From: DATGKD01 sp035294855
GTDB lineage: Bacteria; Actinomycetota; Acidimicrobiia; Acidimicrobiales; UBA8190
Length of the DNA: 6,246 nt
Direction of reading: 5' to 3'
NCBI GenBank assembly: GCA_035294855.1
Contig: DATGKD010000207.1
Span: 1 to 6,246 of the forward strand
Position 1 is the first letter of the stretch. Each line of letters begins with the position of its first letter. The translations under genes and the position numbers were made by a program. Shown one piece after another: positions 1-4,825 of this stretch. Under the pieces are notes generated by a model that searched no databases, was not told the origin of the DNA, and saw only the letters and a list, made by a program, of their open reading frames with translations.

Positions 1-13
1 GCGTGGCGCGCGT

Positions 14-1591
14 GTGGCGAGTGACGGCCCGGCGAATGCAAACGGCGCGGGCCACCCCGCCGGCACGAACGGCGCTCACGAAGCGAACGGCACGAACGGC
101 GCTCACGAAGCGAACGGCACGAACGGCGCTCACGAAGCGAACGGCACGAACGGCGCACACGATCTGAACAGCGCACACGATCTGAACGGCGCACCTGCCG
201 CGCATCAGGACATCGGCGCGAAGGGCGCCAACGGCACGGGCCGAGTACACGACCGCGACGGCGCTGCCGGAGCGAGCGAGGACTCGCCGCCGGGCGCGGC
301 CGCCGGTGGGGAACGGCGCACTGCGCGTCCGGCCCATCCAGAGCGCGCTCCTCACCGTGCCCGCCTGGCACCGCGCGCCACGCTCGCGCCCGGGCGTCTG
401 GCGGGGAGAGCCGGCACGACCGCGCCACCCGTCAGGCCTGCGCGGCACCGATCGCATCGTGACCGCGCCGCGCCGGAAACGATGCGGCCCGACCCGTCGG
501 GCCCGCGACGCGCACATGGACGGCGGACGCTCCCGACCGTTGTGCTCCCCACGGGTGCGACACCGCGTCACCGGCGTGCCGCGCGACGGTCGGTGTCGTG
601 GCGGCAGGCGTTGTACGCCGGCCTGGTGTGCTTCGCCGTCTGGCTCGTCCTGGATGCACCCACGTTGTTGCGTTCCGCCCAGGCGAGTCCGCTCGGCGCT
701 CGTCGCTCGGTGGCGATCACCGTGCTCCGGCCGATCGACGACCTGTCGCGATGGCTCAGGGTGGCGCACGTGGTGTCCGGCGCCGACCGGGCCATGGGCC
801 GCGACAACACCGGCGTCCTCCAGCAGGAGGGCCCACCGGTCCACCGGCGATCCGCCCGTCACCATCCGACGCGCGGGAGCACGACGGCGAGGACGTTCGT
901 CTTCACACCGGTCACGGCCCCCGACGGCCTGCCGCCTCTGACCGCACCGAGTGCCGCCGCCCCGCTCCAGGTCCTCGCCGTGGGGGACTCGCTCGGCATC
1001 GACTTCGGCCAGATGCTGGTGAACGACCTGGCGGCCACGGGCGTGGTGCACGCCGTGCTGGACGGCCACATCGACACGGGCCTCTCCAGACCCGACTACT
1101 TCGACTGGCAGAGCGAGCTGCAGTCCGACCTCACCCGCTACCAGCCGCAAACCGTCGTGGTGTTCATCGGGGCGAACGACCCCCAGGACCTGATGGTCGG
1201 GCAGAACGACGTCGCCTACGGCAACCCGGCGTGGGACGAGGTGTACGCCAAGCGCGTCGGGGACTTCATGCAGGCGGCCACCACCGCAGGCGCCCGGGTG
1301 TTGTGGGTCGGCATGCCGCCCATGGCCGACCCCGTCCTGAACACCAAGATGCAGGCGCTGAACGGCATCTACCAGGCCGAGGCGAACCAGCACCGCGGCG
1401 TGACGTACTTCGCGTCGTGGCCGGTGCTCTCCGACCCGCAGGGCGCCTACAGCGCGTTCCTGTCCGACGCCTCGGGGAACGCGGTCGAGGTGCGCGAGCC
1501 CGACGGCACCCACATTTCGCCTCCCGGCGCCGAGCGCCTCAGCCGGGCGGCGATCACCGCGATGGACCATGCGTGGGGACTGAGCCTGTAG
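14..1591 (+). CDS. Membrane-anchored SGNH hydrolase (DUF459-like) with long low-complexity N-terminal tail
   Basis: Probable extracytoplasmic SGNH/GDSL esterase or acyl-hydrolase; the substrate is unknown. The catalytic domain fills about residues 318-525. Block I GDSL has the nucleophile Ser326, block III reads FIGAND with Asn388, and block V DGTH gives Asp497 and His500, so the triad looks intact. One hydrophobic segment at about 199-214 (LYAGLVCFAVWLVL) follows a very Arg-rich stretch, which by the positive-inside rule puts the tail in the cytoplasm and the hydrolase outside. Residues 1-65 are Asn/Gly/Ala/His repeats and 95-193 are Arg/Pro-rich with weaker third-position G/C bias, so disorder is likely. 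The start is uncertain: GTG 14 is the first start in view, but the frame is open to the window edge, so the gene may begin upstream. An in-frame GTG at 593 (VSWRQALYAG) would give a conventional signal-anchor protein of about 332 residues. It overlaps the next gene by 19 nt. DUF459 assignment is from motif memory; the SGNH fold is secure. Confidence 0.8.
   Translation: MASDGPANANGAGHPAGTNGAHEANGTNGAHEANGTNGAHEANGTNGAHDLNSAHDLNGAPAAHQDIGAKGANGTGRVHDRDGAAGASEDSPPGAAAGGERRTARPAHPERAPHRARLAPRATLAPGRLAGRAGTTAPPVRPARHRSHRDRAAPETMRPDPSGPRRAHGRRTLPTVVLPTGATPRHRRAARRSVSWRQALYAGLVCFAVWLVLDAPTLLRSAQASPLGARRSVAITVLRPIDDLSRWLRVAHVVSGADRAMGRDNTGVLQQEGPPVHRRSARHHPTRGSTTARTFVFTPVTAPDGLPPLTAPSAAAPLQVLAVGDSLGIDFGQMLVNDLAATGVVHAVLDGHIDTGLSRPDYFDWQSELQSDLTRYQPQTVVVFIGANDPQDLMVGQNDVAYGNPAWDEVYAKRVGDFMQAATTAGARVLWVGMPPMADPVLNTKMQALNGIYQAEANQHRGVTYFASWPVLSDPQGAYSAFLSDASGNAVEVREPDGTHISPPGAERLSRAAITAMDHAWGLSL
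61..186 (+). repeat. 27-bp tandem repeat (minisatellite) encoding a 9-residue unit
   Basis: Three identical 27-bp units lie at 61-87, 88-114 and 115-141. A diverged fourth unit at 142-168 and an 18-bp shortened derivative at 169-186 follow. In the hydrolase frame each unit encodes the 9-residue period NGTNGAHEA, decaying to NGTNGAHDL and NSAHDL. The unit length is a multiple of three, so copy-number change would keep the frame. The identity of the three copies at DNA level, including third positions, suggests recent duplication by slippage or unequal recombination. Confidence 0.9.
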
Positions 1592-2109
1592 CCGGACGCG
1601 TCGTCTGGGTCTTGCGCCACGCCAAGGCGTCGCCGCACGGTCCCGACGACCACAGCCGTCCCCTGGGGCCCAAGGGCCGACGGCAAGGTGCGGAGCTCGA
1701 AGCGTTCCTGCGGGCATCGGCGGCCGAGCTCGCGCCGGTACCCCGGCTGGTGCTGTCGTCGTCGGCTTTGCGCGCCCTCGAGACCGCGGAGCTCGTGCTC
1801 CCCGCTCTCGGGGACGACGCCGAGCTCGTCGTCGAGCCTCGTCTATACGAGGCGGACGCCGACGACGTCGTCAACGTCGTGCGCGAAGTCCCCGACGACG
1901 TGGGCTCGGTGATGGTCGTGGGCCACAACCCGACGCTGCACGATCTCGCCCTGGCGCTCGTCGGTGCGCAGGACCATCAGGGCCGGGCCCGGCTCGAGGA
2001 AGGGTTCCCCACCGGTGCGCTCGCCGCCGTGAGGTCACCGGCCGACCGCTGGTCCCGGCTCCAGATGGGAGAAGGCGACCTGCTCGCCATGTTCACGCCC
2101 GGCCGCTGA
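1573..2109 (+). CDS. SixA-type histidine phosphatase (phosphohistidine phosphatase family)
   Basis: A 178-residue member of the histidine phosphatase (phosphoglycerate mutase-like) superfamily, close in length and layout to SixA. The N-terminal motif VLRHAKA supplies Arg15 and the phospho-accepting His16. SSSALRALETA supplies the phosphate-binding Arg67, and VVGHNPTLHDLAL supplies the second catalytic His118. The RHA motif followed by Lys-Ala, the lack of a long insertion and the GHNP block are typical of the SixA branch, whose E. coli member removes phosphate from histidine on phosphotransfer proteins. The partner here is unknown and could equally be a small phosphorylated metabolite. GTG 1573 is the only usable start close to the RHAKA motif and overlaps the hydrolase by 19 nt. 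Only a weak GATGGA lies ahead, so translational coupling is likely. The gene converges on the kinase-like gene with 28 nt between stops. Confidence 0.88.
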   Translation: MGTEPVAGRVVWVLRHAKASPHGPDDHSRPLGPKGRRQGAELEAFLRASAAELAPVPRLVLSSSALRALETAELVLPALGDDAELVVEPRLYEADADDVVNVVREVPDDVGSVMVVGHNPTLHDLALALVGAQDHQGRARLEEGFPTGALAAVRSPADRWSRLQMGEGDLLAMFTPGR

Positions 2110-2137
2110 CAGAGACTCGGGCCCGCGACCGGCGGGG

Positions 2138-2902
2138 TCAGACGAGCGGCCAGGGGTAGTGGTAGCGGTCTTCGTCCGGCTCGGGGAAGCAACCGGCGCG
2201 CACCAGCCCGGCGGCGCGGCGCGCCACCGCCTCGACCTCGGCCCCGGTGAGCAGGCGCCGCAGCCGATCGGGGGCCTTCGACGCCAGGCGCGACAGGCCG
2301 TCGCACAACGCGGGCGGGATCGCTTCCCCGGCGAACTCCCAGATCACCGTGCGCAACTTGGGCTCGCGATGGAAGCACAGCCCGTTGTCGATCGCCCACA
2401 CGGTCCCGTCCTCGCCGAGCAGGCAGTGACCGCTCTTGCGGTCGGCGTTGTTGGCGACCACGTCGAACGCGCAGATGGCCCGGAGCCGGTCGTGGAAGCG
2501 AGGATGCTCGACGAGCGTGAAGTGGTGCTCGGAGAAGTCCGCCGGCACGAACCGCTGGAGCGAACCCGGGCCGAGGGGGGCGTCCTGGCGCTCGATAGTC
2601 TCGGGAACGAGGTCCCAGCCGAGCTCAGCCGACAGCTCGTACGCCGCGACCTCGCGCCGGTAGATGTCCTCGGGGAAGTCCCACAGCGTGCGTTCGCCCC
2701 GTCCCGGCTTGTACACCGCGGGGAGCTCCTCGCCGCCGAGGGTACAGGTGGCCAGGAAGGTGCGGTTCGAGCTCCACGGCATGCGCCCGACCACCTCGAC
2801 CTCGCCTTCGGCGAGGAGCTTCAGGACGCGGGCGGCCGGTGGCCGTTCGTTCTCGGGCACGTGTGTCCGGAGGGGTCGAGCGGGCCCCCGCACAGCGGGC
2901 AC
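2138..2902 (-). CDS. SCO1664-family protein (TIGR03843-like), distantly PI3/4-kinase/HipA-like
   Basis: Third gene of the actinobacterial trio; function not established. The family has faint similarity to phosphatidylinositol 3/4-kinases, and kinase-like landmarks are visible. AVYKPGRGE carries Lys65, a candidate ATP-contacting lysine. FDVVANNADRKSGH (Asp147, Asn152, Asp154, Arg155, His159) resembles a catalytic loop, and WAIDNGLCFH (Asp172, Asn173) resembles the metal-binding DxG position. A phosphotransferase acting on a small molecule or protein is therefore plausible but inferred. GTG 2902 was chosen because GAGGCGGGA lies 8 nt upstream. It implies an 82-nt overlap with the DUF3090 gene. 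Another GTG at 2860 (VPENERPP) starts closer to the conserved core and would cut the overlap to 40 nt. No signal peptide or membrane segment is visible, so it should be cytosolic. Family membership is confident, the exact start less so. Confidence 0.85.
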   Translation of the reverse strand: MPAVRGPARPLRTHVPENERPPAARVLKLLAEGEVEVVGRMPWSSNRTFLATCTLGGEELPAVYKPGRGERTLWDFPEDIYRREVAAYELSAELGWDLVPETIERQDAPLGPGSLQRFVPADFSEHHFTLVEHPRFHDRLRAICAFDVVANNADRKSGHCLLGEDGTVWAIDNGLCFHREPKLRTVIWEFAGEAIPPALCDGLSRLASKAPDRLRRLLTGAEVEAVARRAAGLVRAGCFPEPDEDRYHYPWPLV

Positions 2903-3318
2903 GGAGGTCGTCCCGCCTCGACCAGCGTCGTGGCGCGCATGGCGAAGGCGGCGGCCTGGGCACGCGTCACCGTGAAGCGCGCCACGTCACCCTCTTCGTC
3001 CTCGCCCACCAGCTCCTCGGCGACGAGGACGATGCGGTCGAGCGAGTCGTCGTAGCTGACCCCGAGGGTGCCGATCGACCAGTGCGGCTCGGTGGGCTCC
3101 TCGAGCTCGAGATCGGCGGGAAGGTCCTCGGGCCGGTCCAGGTCGTGCAGGAGGCGCCCGAGGTACTCGGCGAGCACCGACACCTGTTGCTTCTCCGCCT
3201 TGAGGGTCACGAGCGCGTCGGCAGACCGGCACTGCACGAGGAAGACGCGTTCGCCCACCGGTCCCTCGGTGCCGACGGTGAAGCGATCGAGGTCGCCGAG
3301 GTCGAGCGCCGGGCTCAA
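2821..3318 (-). CDS. DUF3090 family protein (TIGR03847-like), middle gene of the actinobacterial trio
   Basis: A 165-residue protein of unknown function, recognised as the DUF3090 member that accompanies MSMEG_4193-type phosphatases and SCO1664-type proteins across Actinomycetota. Diagnostic stretches are RFTVGTEGPVGERVF near the N terminus (residues 12-26), KQQVSVLAEYLGRLL, and the C-terminal CPLCGGPLDPSGHTCPR with Cys140, Cys143, His152 and Cys154. That last cluster looks like a small zinc-binding knuckle. The middle is rich in Asp/Glu. TTG 3318 was chosen because GAGAGGGG lies exactly 7 nt upstream and the next residues lead straight into the conserved RFTVG block. No better ATG or GTG exists between the upstream stop and that block. 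It begins 16 nt after the phosphatase stop and overlaps the kinase-like gene, so the three should be co-transcribed and probably act together. A role as adaptor or partner of the kinase-like protein is only inference. Confidence 0.88.
   Translation of the reverse strand: MSPALDLGDLDRFTVGTEGPVGERVFLVQCRSADALVTLKAEKQQVSVLAEYLGRLLHDLDRPEDLPADLELEEPTEPHWSIGTLGVSYDDSLDRIVLVAEELVGEDEEGDVARFTVTRAQAAAFAMRATTLVEAGRPPCPLCGGPLDPSGHTCPRTNGHRPPAS
2911..2919 (-). promoter_or_regulatory. Ribosome binding site candidate for the SCO1664-family gene
   Basis: On the minus strand this reads GAGGCGGGA and lies 8 nt before GTG 2902. It sits inside the DUF3090 coding sequence, where it encodes Glu-Ala-Gly, so it could also be coincidental. 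It is the main argument for the 2902 start over the GTG at 2860. Confidence 0.4.
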
Positions 3319-3325
3319 CGCCGGG

Positions 3326-3333
3326 CCCCTCTC
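3326..3333 (-). promoter_or_regulatory. Strong ribosome binding site deciding the TTG start of the DUF3090 gene
   Basis: The minus strand reads GAGAGGGG followed by 7 nt and TTG 3318. It lies in the 16-nt gap right after the phosphatase stop codon (TAG, 3337-3335). It is the clearest Shine-Dalgarno sequence in the window and supports the rare TTG start. Confidence 0.7.
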
Positions 3334-3334
3334 A

Positions 3335-3976
3335 CTACGGGGCGACGTCGGCCAGCGACGCGGTCGAGTTGACGCACAGCACCTGGGACGCGCTGTCCCC
3401 GCGGACGAGGACCGACACCGAGCACGTCGACACCACGACCCGCTGGAACAGGTCGAGGGGCACGCCGGCGGTCGTCGCCACCGCGGCCCGGATCGGGTCG
3501 GCATGGGAGACCGCCACGAAGGTCTGTCCCGCATGGCGCTCGGCGAGCACATCCAGCGCGGCGACCACGCGGGCTTGCATCTCGGCGAACGACTCGCCGC
3601 CGGGGAACCGGAACGAGGACGGCAACCCCTGGACCGTGCGCCACTCCCGCCTGCGCCGGAGGGCGCGCAGGCTCCGTCCGGTCCAGTCGCCCACGTCGCA
3701 TTCGACGAGGCCGCGCTCGGTGCGCACCCGCAGCCCGAGACGGCGAGCGATCGGCTTGGCCGTCTCCATCGTGCGCTCGAGCGGCGACGCGTAGACCGCG
3801 ACCGGCGGCCGGTGCAGCGCGGCGATCCGCTCGGCCGCCGCCTCGGCCTGTGCGATCCCTTCGGGGGCGAGATGCAAGCCGGGCGCCCTCCCCGGGAGCA
3901 CCTTGCCGGTCGTCGGCGTACGGCCGTGGCGCACCAGGATCGCGACGGCCGGAGCTGGTGGACGGCGGGGGGGCAC
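3335..3976 (-). CDS. Histidine phosphatase / putative phosphomutase, MSMEG_4193 family (TIGR03848-like)
   Basis: First gene of the trio, 213 residues, cytosolic. It belongs to the phosphoglycerate mutase-like histidine phosphatases. ILVRHGRT gives Arg16 and catalytic His17, ASPLERTMETA gives phosphate-binding Arg68, ECDVGDWTG carries the acidic Glu92 position, and VSHADPIR gives the second His158. The internal PGGESFAEMQAR block is typical of the PGM-like branch. The VSHADPIR block and its neighbours identify the MSMEG_4193 subgroup, whose members travel with DUF3090 and a PI-kinase-like protein. Whether it acts as a phosphatase or a mutase is unknown. The frame is open far upstream, but conservation begins only at residue 11, and GTG 3976 is the last start before it. 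No Shine-Dalgarno sequence precedes GTG. A TACGAT hexamer ending 8 nt upstream suggests a leaderless transcript. The gene is divergent from udgB across 25 bp. Confidence 0.9.
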   Translation of the reverse strand: MPPRRPPAPAVAILVRHGRTPTTGKVLPGRAPGLHLAPEGIAQAEAAAERIAALHRPPVAVYASPLERTMETAKPIARRLGLRVRTERGLVECDVGDWTGRSLRALRRRREWRTVQGLPSSFRFPGGESFAEMQARVVAALDVLAERHAGQTFVAVSHADPIRAAVATTAGVPLDLFQRVVVSTCSVSVLVRGDSASQVLCVNSTASLADVAP

Positions 3977-4001
3977 GGCGGGTGATCGTACGCTGTGCCC
4001 G
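3977..4001. promoter_or_regulatory. Predicted bidirectional promoter between the phosphatase trio and udgB
   Basis: The 25-bp gap contains ATCGTACGCT at 3985-3994. Read rightward it gives TACGCT (3989-3994); read leftward it gives TACGAT (3990-3985). Both match the bacterial -10 pattern TAnnnT and share the central TA. Predicted starts, 7 nt beyond each hexamer, fall 1 nt before the udgB GTG and 2 nt before the phosphatase GTG. No convincing -35 is visible on either side, which is common in high-G+C actinobacteria. The TAnnnT pattern carries little information, so this is a prediction. Confidence 0.5.
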
Positions 4002-4718
4002 GTGCGCGCCCGGTCGGGTTCCGACGACGGAGCGAGACGCAGGCGGGCTCTCGCGGCGCTGACCGACGAGGTCGTACGGTGCCGCCTCTGCCCGCGACTT
4101 GTGGCATGGCGCGAATCCGTCGCGACCGAGCGCCGCGCCGCGTACCGAGGCGAGCAGTACTGGGGCCGGCCGATCCCCGGCTTCGGGGACCCCGACGCCC
4201 GGGTCGCGGTGGTGGGACTTGCCCCGGCCGCCCATGGTGGGAACCGTACCGGACGGATCTTCACGGGCGACCGGTCGGGCGACTGGCTGTTCGCGGCCTT
4301 GTGGCGGGCGGGACTCGCCAATCAACCGACGAGCGTGTCCGCCGACGACGGGCTCGAGCTCACCGGCGCGTACGTCCTCGCCGCGGTGCGCTGCGCCCCG
4401 CCCCAGAACAAACCGACGCCGGCCGAGCGCGCCAACTGCTCGCCGTTCCTGCAGCGTGAGCTGGCGTTGCTCCCGGCGGTGCGCGTCGTCGTCGTGCTCG
4501 GGCAGTTCGCGTACCAGGCGGTGACGGCACTGCTCGGCGTCCGCCCGCGACCCGCCTTCGGCCACGGCGCCGAGGCGGCCGTGCCCGACGGCAGAACGAT
4601 CCTGTGCTCGTACCACCCCAGCCAGCAGAACACCTTCACCGGCAGGCTGACCGAGCCGATGCTCGACGCCGTGTTCGCCCGGGCGCGTGCCCTCGCCGGA
4701 CTGGGACCCGCCCACTGA
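4002..4718 (+). CDS. udgB: Uracil-DNA glycosylase, family 5 (UdgB type, 4Fe-4S)
   Basis: A 238-residue base-excision-repair enzyme that removes uracil, and in characterised family 5 members also other deaminated bases, from DNA. Motif 1 reads GLAPAAHGGNRTGR (residues 72-85). Ala where family 4 has an acidic or polar residue, followed by the His-Gly-Gly-Asn-Arg run, is the family 5 signature. FTGDRSGDWL (87-96) follows. The distal motif YHPSQQN (204-210) provides His205 and Asn210. Four cysteines, Cys27 and Cys30 in CRLC plus Cys131 and Cys146, match the 4Fe-4S ligands of the family 4/5 enzymes. GTG 4002 is the best start: it precedes the cysteine pair by 25 residues and follows a TACGCT hexamer with leaderless spacing, and earlier in-frame starts would run into the divergent gene. 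It is convergent with the FrhB-like gene. Length is usual for the family. Confidence 0.93.
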   Translation: MRARSGSDDGARRRRALAALTDEVVRCRLCPRLVAWRESVATERRAAYRGEQYWGRPIPGFGDPDARVAVVGLAPAAHGGNRTGRIFTGDRSGDWLFAALWRAGLANQPTSVSADDGLELTGAYVLAAVRCAPPQNKPTPAERANCSPFLQRELALLPAVRVVVVLGQFAYQAVTALLGVRPRPAFGHGAEAAVPDGRTILCSYHPSQQNTFTGRLTEPMLDAVFARARALAGLGPAH

Positions 4719-4825
4719 CGCGGCAGTCAGCCCGCGAGAGGCAGCTCGGATCTCGAGAGGCAGTCAGACCTCGAGAGGCAGCGCGGACGCGAGAGCGGGT
4801 CAGACCTTGAGAGGAAGGCGGCCCG
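4717..4825. repeat. Degenerate 18-bp tandem repeat with a 36-37-bp higher-order period in a convergent gap
   Basis: Units: 4735-4753 (cgagaggcagctcggatct, 19 nt), 4754-4771 (cgagaggcagtcagacct), 4772-4789 (cgagaggcagcgcggacg), 4790-4807 (cgagagcgggtcagacct) and 4808-4825 (tgagaggaaggcggcccg). A weaker unit at 4717-4734 matches 12 of 18 positions of the second unit. Alternate units end in a tcag(a/c)cc type and a cgga type, giving a dimeric period of 36-37 bp. The array starts on the udgB stop codon, fills the gap and enters the 3' end of the FrhB-like gene, whose stop lies at 4802-4800. Confidence 0.75.

Noticed and set aside
61..186. Iteron-type replication origin or operator array
   Set aside because: The 27-bp period equals nine codons in the open frame, and no replication gene or A+T-rich stretch is nearby. 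A coding minisatellite is simpler.
306..941. Alternative plus-strand frame (211 codons) inside the SGNH gene
   Set aside because: Arg/Pro-rich with no motif, and it runs over the membrane helix of the hydrolase, which is better supported. Considered as evidence for a frameshift in the tail, but nothing recognisable continues from it.
2122..2136. Short hairpin CCCGC-GACCG-GCGGG in the SixA/kinase-like convergent gap
   Set aside because: Only 5 bp of stem, no U-run on either side, and such hairpins are frequent by chance at this base composition. A bidirectional terminator role cannot be supported.
2159..3055. Long plus-strand open frame (298 codons) opposite the SCO1664-type and DUF3090 genes
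   Set aside because: It is antisense to two genes with clear family motifs, has no recognisable domain, and reads as the usual antisense shadow in G+C-rich DNA.
3335..4321. 328-codon version of the trio phosphatase starting at 4321
   Set aside because: The extra 115 residues lie entirely antisense to udgB and show no conservation-like features; GTG 3976 just before the RHG motif fits the family length.
3315..4715. Long minus-strand open frame (466 codons) opposite udgB and across the trio phosphatase
   Set aside because: It shares DNA with two confident genes in other frames; its Arg/Gly-rich translation shows no motif.
4715..4730. Short inverted repeat CTGAC-GCGGCA-GTCAG over the udgB stop codon
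   Set aside because: Stem of 5 bp without a following T-run. It coincides with the first weak unit of the tandem repeat, so repeat structure explains it as well.
4717..4825. CRISPR array
   Set aside because: The unit is 18 bp, head-to-tail and degenerate with no unique spacers, and no cas gene is present.
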